Below, one piece after another: positions 42,018-52,376 of a stretch of 64,000 nucleotides of DNA; the first letter of the stretch is position 1; the number at the start of each line of letters is the position of its first letter. A program made the position numbers and the translations under genes. Origin of the DNA: Lucinisca nassula (lineage: Eukaryota > Mollusca > Bivalvia > Lucinida > Lucinidae); the NCBI GenBank assembly GCA_963580285.1, contig OY757023.1, positions 89,863,108 through 89,927,107 of the forward strand. The letters are read 5' to 3'. The notes under the pieces are model-generated. The model did not search any database and was not told where the DNA came from. It was given only the letters and a program-made list of their open reading frames with translations.

Positions 42018-42034
42018 GTTATCATTATTATTGC

Positions 42035-42340
42035 AAACAAGGAAAACGCCAAATGGCATTATGGACGGGTTTTTCAGGGTTAACCAAAAGGTAAACCGGG
42101 ACGCGGACGCCCGGCCGCCCGCCCGCACGGACATCGCTATTCTAAAGGACGGAATTTTTCCTTGAAAAAAAAAAAAAAAAAACGTCCAAAAAAACGCCAC
42201 ATGGCATTATGTATGGGCTTTTCAGGGTCAACCAAAAGGTAAATCGGGACGCGGACGCCCGGACGCCCGCCCGCACGGACATCGCTTTTCTAAAGGACGG
42301 AATTTTTCCTTGAAAAAACCCGTCCAAAAACTGTCACCAC
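42035..42340. repeat. GC-rich 148-bp tandem duplication
   Basis: ATGGCATTATGGACGGGTTT and GGGACGCGGACGCCCGGCCG recur with period about 148 (ATGGCATTATG at 42053 and 42201), ending TTTTTCCTTGAAAAAA. It is a local GC spike in an AT-rich window. Confidence 0.8.
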
Positions 42341-42444
42341 CGACTTTACAACAGTCCCAGAGCTAGTTGGTAAGACGCTATAAAACGTGACAAACTATCT
42401 AATCTACTGTTTCCAATATAGAATTTTAAGACCAAAGCATGTGC

Positions 42445-42445
<1 letters not shown>

Positions 42446-42482
<37 letters not shown>

Positions 42483-42524
42483 ATTTGTTGTTACGGTTAT
42501 CATTATCATTTATTCTTCTTCTTC

Positions 42525-42565
<41 letters not shown>

Positions 42566-42597
42566 AACAACAACGACGACAACAACAACAACAAAAA
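42446..42597. repeat. (ATT)n, (CTT)n and (CAA)n microsatellites
   Basis: ATT/TTA trinucleotide runs at about 42448-42475 and 42527-42563, followed by CAACAACGACGACAACAACA. Confidence 0.95.
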
Positions 42598-42671
42598 TTC
42601 CGTTGCGACAGTACGATAACATAACGCTGCAATATAACCAAATTGCGACATGATATCGGTCTCATTATATT

Positions 42672-42807
42672 AATGCTCCAATATAGATTGTTTTTGGTTG
42701 CATCATTGAGGCGGTTCTAACGGGTACCAACAACCCTTCAAACTGAAGTTTTCTTTATTAAAGTGTAGTTTTAGAGGGTTTTATTACACGGACGTGTGAG
42801 CGTGGTC
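42672..42807 (+). mobile_element. degenerate PalB
   Basis: ATTAATGCTCCAATATAGAT, a one-armed core GCATCATTGAGGCGGTTCTA, AAAGTGTAGTTTTAGAGGG and ATTACACGGACGTGTGAGCG. Confidence 0.6.
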
Positions 42808-42854
42808 ATTATTAACCCTTTTGTACCAAATGGAATCTTCCTCCTTACATAAAG

Positions 42855-43045
42855 CAGGAGTCCATTTTAAAATTTAGGGGTGTCAGGTTGTGTTTTCTTC
42901 AAAATTTATTTGGTAAATGGCTGGGTTTTTAGCAAACAGTGGAGGCCCTGATCAGACGCCGCGTTCTGCGGCGTCTGATCTGGGCCTGCACTGTTTGCCA
43001 GTCACCCATTCTGGGGTTTCCGGTATAAAATGGGTCAAAATAAAA
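42855..43045. repeat. Q repeat, best palindrome copy
   Basis: GCAAACAGTGGAGGCCCTGA, TCAGACGCCGCG, TTCT, then CGGCGTCTGATC and GGCCTGCACTGTTTGC, a palindrome over 42932-43000. It is flanked by AATTTAGGGGTGTCAGG and TGGGGTTTCCGGTATAAAA, which are shared with 21027 and 1700. Confidence 0.75.
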
Positions 43046-43434
43046 TTGACCTAGACTGACCTGCGTTGATTTAGAAACAACCTCTTCTATTAATGCTGTT
43101 TTTATTATATTATTGTACAATTATAGTAATGACATGTTATTAGTTATGAATACATGATGGTAATAATAATCAATTTATTCTCAATTAAAACGTCATTGAA
43201 TGACACACCTGTCCCGCAGCGTCACCAACGTCTATAACGCTTGACAATTACGGCCAAACTTAGGTTACGCTGAAAGCAAACATCCTTGGAAAGGGTTCAC
43301 ATGAGGTCAGACAAATATGCAAATGTACGTCTACTGGTCAGATAGACAAAATCGCACAACTGGAGGAAATGTAATTATTGCAGCTTCTCAACAGGTACCC
43401 AAGATCATGTGATGCAAACGTCACGAACAGTACA
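43046..43434. other. unassigned sequence
   Basis: No repeat or coding signal recognised. Confidence 0.4.
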
Positions 43435-43690
43435 CATTACAATACCTCACCCATGTGGCATAGTGCATTTTTTCATATCTCCAAAACGGGTATTTTTTCT
43501 GACGAAAATATTTGTCATGTCATGCTAATTTATATCCACGGCACCTCATTGAGGCGGTTCTAACGAGCAACCACAACCTATGTCTTGGAGCACCAACAAG
43601 AAAATATATTGTATACCCCTATTAACCCCCGTTTTCTCAATATGAACTGGGGTTTAGAGGTCTAATCACACCGACCTGTTGAGTAGCTCT
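43435..43690 (+). mobile_element. PalB, left core arm deleted
   Basis: CACCCATGTGGCATAGTGCA, CATATCTCCAAAACGGG, then GGCACCTCATTGAGGCGGTT with the first arm missing. Right side CTGGGGTTTAGAGGTC and CACCGACCTGTTGAGTAGC. Confidence 0.68.
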
Positions 43691-43699
43691 ATCAAGAAA

Positions 43700-44120
43700 C
43701 GTCACGTTAACAATCCGTATCATTAACACCCTTGTAAACCCCACTTTTGAAGAGAATGGTGAGTTTAAAAATTTCTTATGTTTGCTTAAGGGGAATGGGA
43801 ACACCTTCAGGGGAGGCAACTCATGCAAAAGTATTTTTGTCTCCCATGTCAATAGGGGTCAACTCTTAAAGGAAAGAATTTGCTCCTTAGGAGCAAATTC
43901 TTTCCTTTAAGAGTAGACCCCCTTTTTCAGTGGGGCAGGGCTTATAGAAAAGCGAATAGGAACTTTTGAAAGTTGTCTCTCCTTTGAAAAATAGCGTAAA
44001 ATCTGCCAGGTGTTCAAATTCCCCTAAAATCATAGATTATGTGTACTCGTTAGAACCGCCTAATCGAGGCGGTTCTAGCGAGTACCCACAATCTTTGTTA
44101 GAAGCAATAAGGACGTGTTA
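43700..44120 (-). mobile_element. PalB split by MITE-TTAA
   Basis: CACGTTAACAATCCGTATCA and CCCTTGTAAACCCCACTTTT precede the MITE. CATAGATTATGTGTACTCGT with core and mirror follows it, ending near TTAGAAGCAATAAGGA. Confidence 0.6.
43790..44023. mobile_element. MITE-TTAA
   Basis: GGGGAATGGGAACACCTTCA start, flanked by TTAA (43786-43789). The end CAGGTGTTCAAATTCCC is followed by CTAA. The interior palindrome is GTCAACTCTTAAAGGAAAGA/TCTTTCCTTTAAGAGTAGAC. TTAA targets are used by piggyBac- and Kolobok-type transposases (knowledge). Which one applies is unknown. Confidence 0.7.
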
Positions 44121-44151
44121 GAAAAGTTCTGAGCAAAATGTCGTTTTTCAA

Positions 44152-44680
44152 TTCATTATGTTAATAACACGTCCTGTAATGAACAGAACACCCCCTAAAC
44201 CCCACTTTTTATACAGAAAACTGGGGTTTACATTGGGTAGACATTCTTTTCCTTATTTCTAGTTCAAGGTATGGGTTGTGGGTATTCGTTAGAACCACAT
44301 CAGTGATGCGGCTTTAACGAACACCAACCATTTTTTTACGGCCCCGCCCATAGGGTCTTGAAGAAATATATGGGCTGCATGATGCTTCCACGCAGAGCTG
44401 AATCCGGCCCACACACTAGTACTGGTAAACCGCTTAGAGGATCTAAGTCTGTCCAGGAACCGCGGTGCGAGGCGGACCGTCCATGCCAACAAACCCTGTT
44501 GGTTTCATTGGGCGACAGGGCTTGAGATGTCATTTCATCTCAATGTCGGTTAAAAGGCCAAAAAAAAATGGAAGCAACGTCTCTAAAATGACATTTACAG
44601 TGTTGACGGGGACGTTAAACCTCAAATCAAACAAAACAAACCAACCATTTTTGTTTGATACAGAAATAAGCAAATTACAT
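44152..44680 (-). mobile_element. PalB split by SINE-1
   Basis: ATGTTAATAACACGTCCTGT, CCCCAC/CTGGGG hairpin, core ATTCGTTAGAACCACATCAG and mirror. After the SINE, TTTGATACAGAAATAAGCAA resumes. Confidence 0.7.
44336..44640 (+). mobile_element. SINE-1 inserted in PalB
   Basis: Target duplication CCAACCATTTTT at 44324-44335 and 44641-44652. Complete family structure, with head GGCCCCGCCCATAGGGTC and tail AAATCAAACAAAACAAA. Confidence 0.87.
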
Positions 44681-44698
44681 CACAAGTAATAGTAACTT

Positions 44699-45155
44699 CA
44701 TCACGAAATCACGCCTATATAATTTTGACCCCCTTAAACCCATCTTTTATACAGTAAAACTGGGGTATACATTATTTTTACTTATTTCTGCTCAAAACAT
44801 AAATGGTGGTAACTCGTCGAGGCGGTTCTAAAGAGTACCCACAATCTATGTTTTGAGCAGGAATATAAAAAATATAAGAATTTTTTTACCTGATTTTTTA
44901 TTCGTGGTAAAATTTTCATTGTACAGTAAAATTCTTATATTAGGACTACCTTTGGGACTGTTCAAAAGTGGTCTTTAAGACCACTTTTGAACAGTCTTAA
45001 AGGTGGTCGCTGACCAGAGGAAATTGTATGCAGAAAACGCAAAGAAAGAATAACTGTAACTTTCTAAATAAGCTTTTTAAAGCAGAGTAAGTCTTAACTT
45101 TTGGTAGTCTTAATATCGGAATTTCTCTGTATTTGAAAGGCATGTTTCCTTAATT
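44699..45155 (-). mobile_element. PalA split by MITE-CAGT
   Basis: CATCACGAAATCACGCCTAT, core with one arm deleted (GTAACTCGTCGAGGCGGTTC). AATTTTCATTGTA is interrupted and resumes as TATTTGAAAGGCATGTTTCC, the normal PalA end. Confidence 0.78.
44924..45129. mobile_element. MITE-CAGT inserted in PalA
   Basis: CAGTAAAATTCTTATATTAG and ATATCGGAATTTCTCTG termini flanked by TA (44922-44923, 45130-45131). The internal palindrome GACTGTTCAAAAGTGGTCTT/mirror is near 44955-45000. The empty PalA site is known from other copies. Confidence 0.85.
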
Positions 45156-45214
45156 TGCAGTCATGAACGAATTTATGTTATTTGAATGTTTAACCCCAGT
45201 AAACAACATGACAT

Positions 45215-45425
45215 GGACTCATGTTCAATGAAAAGGAGAAACTTTTTGGAATCAAGGACTACAACCCTGGAGTGTACAAGCTTTTTTCTGGGCCAGACTA
45301 GGTAGTTTCGGCCAGTTAGGCCTCATCAGTGACCCTCAAATATTTTCAACATTCTGCAATGAAATCAATTATCCAGAGGGCCATAAAATATGATCCACAC
45401 TATAATCCACACACCAGCTGCTATA
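45215..45425. repeat. dispersed repeat, second copy of 5276-5450
   Basis: AATCAAGGACTACAACCCTG, GGCCAGTTAGGCCTCATCAG and ATAAAATATGATCCACAC match the 5.3-kb repeat with many substitutions. Confidence 0.6.
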
Positions 45426-45888
45426 TGAAAAGGTAATCAGTCGAAAACGAGTTTTTTATCTACAAATTATAACCTTAAGTCGTCCAAAACCCCAGGACCT
45501 GACTTACGAACAACAAATAAAAGATCGAAATCTTAGAAACATGGAAAATGGCAATTAACAGCAATTATCCAGAAATTCACGGCCAATAAGTTTTGCATCA
45601 GTTGTTGGAAATTACATGTACTTGAAATAATAATAAAATCATATCTGTTTTACGATTCCTAAGTTTTAAACATTTTATGTTCACGAAGTCGTTTCAAATT
45701 TTTTTGGACTTCCTTGACAAACTACTGTGATTGCATTATATCTCATTTTATTGTATATATTGTATATAATATTTTGCTTTGTTCTAGCGAGGACCATATG
45801 TGAGATTAGTTTTATACTAAATATGTTATCCTCGAAAAATAAAAAAATTACTATTATTATTATTATTATTGTTATTATAGTCAACATA
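45426..45888. other. unassigned AT-rich sequence
   Basis: A short (ATT)n tract at 45852-45880. A 124-codon minus-strand frame spans here but is low complexity at its C-terminus and has no recognised domain. Confidence 0.4.
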
Positions 45889-46022
45889 CAGTAAAATTCA
45901 TATATTAAGACCACCTTTGGGACTGCTAAAGTGTTTTTAAGACAACTTTTGAACAGTTTCAAAGGTGGTTTCTGGCCAAATGACACTGTATGCAGAAAAC
46001 ACAAGGAAAGAATAACTGAAAA
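45889..46022. mobile_element. MITE-CAGT, 3' truncated
   Basis: CAGTAAAATTCATATATTAA and ACCACCTTTGGGACTG, then a damaged palindrome (GACAACTTTTGAACAGTTTC) and AAGAATAACTG. The distal end is missing. Confidence 0.7.
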
Positions 46023-47479
46023 ATAGAAGTGAAGGCAATAATCTACTAGAAACATACTAGATAAGATTTTTAGTTACGTTTGTCCTTCCAGTTTAATGCT
46101 TGTCATGTTGGTGATTCTGATTCTTTCCCCTTTTACGTATATTGTTCCATCACCCTGTTTGGCAAGGTTTGCCTGTGTGTTGTCCATTTTTAATGACAGA
46201 TTCTATCTGTCGTTTCTAGCTATCCTGCGTGTTGTAAAGTAGTTCCGGCTTTCTTACGATTTTCTTCCGGCTTTGACCGCCAAAGAAATAGGAGTCCGCC
46301 AAAATGTAGTCCGGTTTGGCACAGTTATCAAAATTGTATATCCTATAATCGCAATACAAACTTTTGACGCAGACGACTTGACGATTTTATCTTACCTTTC
46401 AGAGAATAGATTCAGCATTTCATATGAATCAGCTGCATCATGCGAGATCAATGCGGCGTCTGCTCAGACGTCTGTTCAGGTTTTACACTGTTTTCTAACA
46501 GTGCTGTCAATATTTAATCCTTAAAGACCAGCCGGTCAGCTGCAGACCAGAATATTAATGGGTTTTCCGACATTCGAGGTCAAGTCTAGGTCAGTTACAA
46601 CTAGGTGTATATTAGTCTTTACGAGAGGCTGTCCCTTTCAACCCTGGAATATGGTACAGATACCTATGCAAACAGTGTAGGTCCTGTGATATATTTCTAG
46701 GTGCCATATTTAGCAGAATGGACGAGCCCAACTTCAGTGATGGAAGAGTACACTCCAGAAACTCAAGGCAGTGAATAAATCAAAGCACTGACAACACTCA
46801 TGCCGATTGTCTCTAAATGCAGGCTGGTCATGAACGAGGACTTGGACTGATCCGTTTAAACTTAAGATGTTAGTAACTCATGCAAAAAATGTAGAACAAG
46901 ATCAGCACCGTGTTCTGTGGCGTTTGATCTTAGTCTACATTGTTTGCCAGATCGAACAGTTTATTCAAGTGCAGATTTTACATATAACACTTACATGCAC
47001 CCAAGACTGACAAACGACCCGGCTATGTTTGGGTTGATTGTTTGGCATTCGACCCGAAGTTACTAATAAAATGCGGTTCAGAGCTAACGTCTACGTGACT
47101 ATCACTGACTTCTCAGAATAACCTTTTTCTGGCAGAAAATAGCCGCAGTAAGATCAGGGTATTCCATAAGACTTAAGAGGATCATCCTGGAATCGTAGGG
47201 TGAGCTTGGCTAACAGTGTAGACCAAGTTCGGACGCTGCAGGACGCACTGCTTATCAAAATCTCCACTATTTGTTTGGAATTTCAGAGTTAAATTTAACA
47301 GTTTTATCTCAGCCCAGGGCTATCACCACAACCTACATCCCCCGAACACTTTCGGTGCTTTGACTCTGAAACCAAACGATTGCATGATTACAACACGCTT
47401 AGGCACCATGCCCTTAAGCTAAAAAGGTTAAATCAATCAACCGTGACGTATGGTTACCAGTCCGGCCACGATCCTGTGT

Positions 47480-47778
47480 TTGGTTTTGTTTGATTTGAGG
47501 TTTAACGTCCCCGTCAACACTGTATAGGTCATTTTGGAGACGTTGCTTCCAATTTTGTGAGACTTTTACCCGACACTGAGATAAAATGACATTTCAAGCC
47601 CTGCCGCCCAATGAAACCAATAGGGTTTATATGCATGGACAGTCCGATTCGCACCGCTTTGCCTGGGCAGGATTAGATCCTCTAAGCAGTACTCATGTGC
47701 GGGTCGGTTTCAGCTCTTCGTGGAAGCATCATGCAGCCCATCTATTTCTTTAAGCCCCGATGGGCGGGGGCCAACGGA
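47480..47778 (-). mobile_element. SINE-1 specific to the left inverted arm
   Basis: Duplication CCTGTGT at 47473-47479 and 47779-47785. The right arm shows the empty site (GTGGTACACAAGATCGTGGC near 56995-57014 reads across it). Head CCCCGATGGGCGGGGGCC, tail TTTGGTTTTGTTTGATTT. Confidence 0.88.
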
Positions 47779-47945
47779 CCTGTGTACCACCTTCTCACCA
47801 GCACTGATAGAAACCACATGTTCAGGATCAAACTTTTGATGTGTGATGTAAGGTCTTGCCTAGAAAAGAAGAAATTGTATTTTGTTCTCATAAAGCATCA
47901 AGTGAGAACGTATTGCAACATTTTCATTAAACCCTGAACAGTTAG

Positions 47946-48115
47946 AGTGAGTGAGTGTTTCAGTTTTACGTCCCACCAACAGCTAAGGTCATACGGAGAC
48001 GATACCTCGGTTTAAAGACACATCCGAAAGTCTGGAGAAGTCCGGGATCGATCCTGCGATCCCTGGTTTACAAGGCGAGTAGCATAAACACTACACCACG
48101 GAGGCTTCTAATGGA
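47946..48115 (-). mobile_element. SINE-4, tRNA-headed, in the left arm
   Basis: GAGTGAGTGAGTG tail side, TTTTACGTCCCACCAACAGC, ATACGGAGACGATACC. The minus-strand head carries GTGGTGTAGTGTTTATGC and GGGATCGCAGGATCGATCCC, tRNA-like boxes. The right arm has the same insertion (56705-56822), so it predates the inverted duplication. Confidence 0.75.
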
Positions 48116-48365
48116 CAGTAAGAAGCTGGTCGGAAAGCGGATGGCGTTGACTCTGATTTTGGGTGCCACATGTGTGTGATCTATTTGTCTGTTGGAGCGA
48201 CATCTTACTATCAACAGAAGACGCTAGTGGACGTCGACGTAGCGGAAGGCCGACGTCAGTACGTCAAGATCGATTCATCCGACAGACGCATATGCGAAGC
48301 AGATTTCCGCCGGCATCTGCTACACTGTACCTGTAGATAAACAAAGGGTTTCGACTACCGACTAC

Positions 48366-48722
48366 CGGCCCCGATAGCTCAGTTGGTAGAGTGTCCGCTC
48401 CGGGGAACGGGAGGTCACGGGTTCGATCCCGGGCCGCGACATACCAAAGTCGTTAAAAATGGTACTAGCTGCTCCTCGCTTGGCACTCAGATTTACGGGG
48501 AAGAGCTAGGACTGGTCGACCCAGTGTCAGGATAATGTGACTGGGTGTTGTATCATGTAATGTGTCTGGGACATGATACATCAGTGAGGCAGCACTATAA
48601 AACTGAACATTGAGCTCCCTGTCGCAACCGCGTCGTGATATGACTGAAAAATTGTTGAAAGCGACGTGAAACCCGAATTCACACACACACTCACACACAC
48701 ACACTCACACACACACACTCAA
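48366..48722 (+). mobile_element. SINE-3 specific to the left inverted arm
   Basis: GGCCCCGATAGCTCAGTTGG (A box), GGTTCGATCCCGGGCC (B box), body TACCAAAGTCGTTAAAAATG, end GCGACGTGAAACCCGAATTC and a (CA)n tail. The right arm reads across this site without it. The acceptor arms do not close, so it is not a tRNA gene. Confidence 0.82.
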
Positions 48723-49844
48723 TCACCGCTTAATAAGCACTGACACTGTTCGTCGCCATTGTGCGATGCACTTTTTAGAGCCTTGACCAAAATTAAGACG
48801 TCGACACAGTACGAAACACTTACGCTGGTGCATGCAATACGTACATGTATATTGGCGTCCAAGCGACTCGCGTGATATGCGTTTCAGTGACACATCGCAC
48901 TTTGAACAGCGTGAATCACGCCGATTGTCATTTCGGGATGTTTCGACATATAGGTGTAAGGTATGCCGAGGCGACGCGTTCGTAATAGAGCATGACATAT
49001 CGGATGGAATTTAAGCGAAATGGTATGTCGAGCTATTGCATGTAGCTAGCGACATTAAGAACATTCAAGATCATGGCTGAGACGTTAACTGAACAGCGAG
49101 ACGTTACATCAATCAAGTGCGTCGGCCTCACATGGTTCCATTTATTTGTTTACGCTCAGAATCCGGGATATCTAATCCAGCAGGATTACGCGCGGGTTTA
49201 TAGTGCTGTTCTTACTCAAAAATGTCTTCAAGCCAATCGAATTCATGTACTGGACTGACCAACCTTTCTCCTCCGATCTCTTTGTGAAAAATAGAGTATC
49301 TTTTGTGCGGAGGTATCCACAACCGACCAGACAAAACAGTTGGTAATTGACAGGAGCATTGTTAAAACTTGAATTTTAATGTTTGGTTTTGAAAGTAAAT
49401 AGTTTCTTTCCAAAATTTGAAACATCGAATGGCATTTCATGATACCACCGGTGTATAGACATCTGCAAACATCACACAATGGGATTGGCTTAACTACTTT
49501 TCTAAATTTTAAGAGCTTTTTAGAAAGGTTGTCTGTAAGTTTTCACAGTTTTTTGCTTTTCTCATAGAATCTGTCATTTCAGTGCCTTTGGCGCTTTGAT
49601 GTTAACTGTCGTCACTCCAGGTCTAGTGATAGTGTGTGAAGAATTATCAGTTCCTGGTCGTTTCTCTTTATAATGTTCTAAAGCAGAATCGGTCTTAATA
49701 ATGCGGGACTTCACTGTGAAATCCTGTACATTCCAATAATAAAGTAAATATAGAGAAACTTCGGTAGGCTCGTTAACCATGGTTAATTCGAGATTGTTCT
49801 CGAGTCCCAAGAGAGTTCATCCAATAGCAGCAGATATCCATTTA

Positions 49845-50042
49845 CAGTAATATATTAAGACCACCTTTGGGACTGTTCAAAAGTGGTCTTAAAGACCACT
49901 TTTGAACAGTCCCAAAGGTGGTTTTCCACTAGAGCACACTGGCTGTAGGAAACACAAAAAATGTACCTGAAACCATCTAAATATGCTTTTAAAAGCATAA
50001 TTTCTCTTAATTTTAGGTGGTCTTAATAGCGGAATTTAACTG
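49845..50042. mobile_element. MITE-CAGT, complete
   Basis: CAGTAATATATTAAGACCAC to ATAGCGGAATTTAACTG, flanked by TA (49843-49844, 50043-50044). The palindrome ACCACCTTTGGGACTGTTCA through AAAGTGGTCTT is mirrored perfectly around 49896. Confidence 0.85.
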
Positions 50043-50095
50043 TATATGTATATTTTGGAGGTTTTTCCTGATTTTGTCAACTGAGTAAAATGCAT

Positions 50096-50245
50096 GGTGT
50101 GTGTACTCATTAAAAACACCTAAATTAGATAGTTCCAAATAGCACATATTTAAACCGAGGTCCCGTCTCCGTATGACTTTAGCTGTTGGCGGGACGTAAA
50201 ACTCAAACACTCACTCACTCCAATGAGCACACGCAATATACCTTT
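50096..50245. mobile_element. degenerate Pal core split by a SINE-4 fragment
   Basis: GTGTGTGTACTCATTAAAAA and AGATAGTTCCAA are followed by SINE-4 3' sequence (ACCGAGGTCCCGTCTCCGTA to AACTCAAACACTCACTCA, about 50153-50217). The core then resumes at TCCAATGAGCACACGCAA. TCCAA is repeated at both sides. Confidence 0.6.
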
Positions 50246-50276
50246 ATCTCACAGAAGATGGAAAAGATATCCTTAA

Positions 50277-50475
50277 GGGGAATAGATACACCTTCAGGGG
50301 AGGCAACTCCTGCAAAAAGTAATATTTGTCTCCCATATCAATAGGGGTCAACTCTTAAAGGAAAGAATTTGTTTAAGAGTTGACCCCTGAGCCTATAGAA
50401 AATGGAACAGAATGTCCCGAACGTAGTCGCCCTTTGAAAAATGGCGGGCAAATGTGTCAGGTGTTCCCATTCCCT
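50277..50475. mobile_element. MITE-TTAA, best termini
   Basis: TTAA at 50273-50276 and 50476-50479. Termini GGGGAATAGATACACC and GGTGTTCCCATTCCCT are inverted repeats. Interior ATAGGGGTCAACTCTTAAAG/TTAAGAGTTGACCCCT palindrome. Confidence 0.78.
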
Positions 50476-50636
50476 TTAAGTCACCACATGCCCTATGGCC
50501 CGACACCATGATTAACCCTCAGTAGTTCGAAATACCTCTATCTCGAACAGATTTTCATGGTCCCAAAGGTATTCGAGTTATTGAAGTTTGACTGAATATT
50601 GAGAATATTACATAACCATTTGAGGCGCGGGGTGGT

Positions 50637-50672
50637 GTGTGTGTGTGTGTGTGTGGGGGGGGGGGGGGTGCA
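50637..50672. repeat. (GT)n and G-run microsatellite
   Basis: GTGTGTGTGTGTGTG followed by about 12 G. Confidence 0.9.
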
Positions 50673-50753
50673 TGATGTAGACACAATCCACTTGATTTCC
50701 CAAAGGCATTCCACCAAGTGCCACATCAAAGCCTCTTGAATTGCCTAAGCAAG

Positions 50754-51045
50754 AGGCCCCGCCCATTCGGGCGTGAAGAAATAAATGGGCTGCATGATGC
50801 TTCCACGCAGTGCTGAAACCGAATACTAGTAAACCGCCTAGAGTATCTAAGCCAGCCCAGGCAAAGCGGTACGAGTCGGGCCGTCCATGTTTATAAACCC
50901 TATTGGTTTCATTGGGCGACAGGGCTTGAGATGTCATTTCATCTTAATGTCGGGTAAAAGTCCCACAAAATTGGAAGCAACGTCTCCAAAATGACCTATA
51001 TAGTGTTGACGGGGACGTTAAACATCAAATCAAACAAACAAACAA
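50754..51045 (+). mobile_element. SINE-1 with 12-bp duplication
   Basis: TGCCTAAGCAAG at 50742-50753 and 51046-51057. Head AGGCCCCGCCCATTCGGGCG, full body, tail TCAAATCAAACAAACAAACA. Confidence 0.88.
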
Positions 51046-51061
51046 TGCCTAAGCAAGTACA

Positions 51062-51180
51062 CAGGTGGATAAGAGCACTTCTGAATTACAAACTGCTGTG
51101 AGTGTCCTATCATAGTGGAGAGATGTGTGACTAGCGTCCATCAGGGAACTGTTCTGAGTACTGTTTTCATTGCGCTGCGT
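51062..51180 (+). pseudogene. non-LTR reverse transcriptase relic
   Basis: WIRALLNYKLL near 51068-51100 and, after a frame change, VTSVHQGTVLSTVFIAL near 51128-51178. These resemble the W-I-x-x-F-L and SGVPQGTVLGPLLF motifs of Jockey/CR1-like RTs, in the right order and spacing. Too short for family assignment. Confidence 0.5.
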
Positions 51181-52118
51181 ACCAACGCAGCGCCATTTGT
51201 AATGAGTTTGAGACACGGACTATGTAATCATGAAACTTGACTTTTCAATGATGTAAGCGAATTGTCAGTTACAGAAGTTCGCGTAATTGATAAAATTAAA
51301 ACACTTTTTTTAACAATTTTAATTTGCTACTACATTCAATTATACATTTGAAATCTGAATTTTTGCCATTCGAATTCTATTTTTGATACATTCTGGATTT
51401 TTAATAACGAACTATGTTTTTTGTTTTAATCATCGAAAGGGTATTCGGTTTTGATTATTATTTTATTTTCAGTCAGTACAGTCCTGAATATACTCCTGAT
51501 ATTTCATTGTTGAATTATCCCAAAATTAAAATTCATTGTTTGAAATGGATGACAGAAGTCTATGTGTGTTTAAAATAGATGACAGTGCTTCTACACAGAA
51601 TGGTACAATCTACGGTTTAAACGTATCCCTTTCGATTCCAATGATTGTTTACTGCGCAATATTTAAGACTGTTACTACAGCAAAGGTTAACCCTTTCAAC
51701 CCTGAAGCCCGGCACAGATACTAATGCAAACATGTAGATCCTGATGAGATGGCGCATAATGAGCCACCTTATAGGGATATATAACTTGTTATCCTGATGA
51801 CTCTTTTAAGCTAGATACTATATAAAGTAGAATGGACGTGCTCAAAGTCAGTAATGGTAGAGCCCACGCCGATAACTCAGGGGTGGAAGGGTTGAAGAGG
51901 GTAAATAAATCAAAGCACAGACAGCACTGAGTGGTCGAGTATCTCTTAGTGTAGATTGAAAAAATGGCCCTGAAGGGGAACTTGAACTGTTTCGTTTAAC
52001 CCTTTACCCTAAGCAAACAGTGTTGACCCTGAACAGACACCGCATTCTTATATGGGTATACACTGTTTGCAAAACCCAACACATGATTGCAGTCCAGATT
52101 ATACAGATACAGATGCCG
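51181..52118. other. unassigned, with Q-like fragments
   Basis: TTTCAACCCTGAAGCCCGGC through AACATGTAGATCCTGATGAG (51693-51750) and GCAAACAGTGTTGACCCTGA (52013) are diverged relatives of 46635-46680 and Q ends. The remainder is AT-rich and non-coding. Confidence 0.45.
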
Positions 52119-52330
52119 CCCGACATTGAGATGAAAATACATCGTAAGCCCTGCCGCCCAATGAAACCAATAGGGTTTATAAGCATGAACGGGCCGACTC
52201 GCGCCGCCTTGCCTGGGCAGGCTTATATCCTCTTAGCGGTTTACCAGTACTCGTGTGCGGGTCGGTTTCAGCTCTGCGTGGAAGCATCATGCCGCCCATC
52301 TATTTCTTCAAGCCCCGATGGGCGGGGGCG
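52119..52330 (-). mobile_element. SINE-1, 3' end missing
   Basis: Begins inside the body (CCCGACATTGAGATGAAAAT) and runs to the complete head (CCCCGATGGGCGGGGGCG), followed by a T-run of 20. Confidence 0.83.
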
Positions 52331-52376
52331 TTTTTTTTTTTTTTTTTTTTGTAAATGATCCTAACCTTGATTTCCT

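Larger units (their letters stand above)
46187..49602 (+). repeat. left arm of a 12-kb inverted repeat
   Basis: Complementary in order to 55550-58310. Examples: AGTAGTTCCGGCTTTC (46240) against GAAAGCCGGAACTACT (58243), CGTCAAGATCGATTCATCCG (48261) against CGGATGAATCGATCTTGACG (56536), TCAGTGCCTTTGGCGCTTTG (49580) against CAAAGCGCCAAAGGCACTGA. Several stretches look about 90% identical by eye. The left arm is longer because SINE-1 and SINE-3 are inserted in it. It carries several Q-type fragments. No supported gene. Confidence 0.85.

Noticed and set aside
45681..46055. 124-codon minus-strand ORF with isoleucine-rich stretch
   Set aside because: It runs through an (ATT)n microsatellite and part of MITE-CAGT, so the peptide is an artefact of repeats.
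48368..48441. Candidate tRNA gene (GCCCCGATAGCTCAGTTGG...GGTTCGATCCCGGGCC)
   Set aside because: The acceptor 5' and 3' arms do not pair, and the sequence continues directly into a SINE body and (CA)n tail. It is the SINE-3 head. The same applies to 3473-3543 and 19404-19470.
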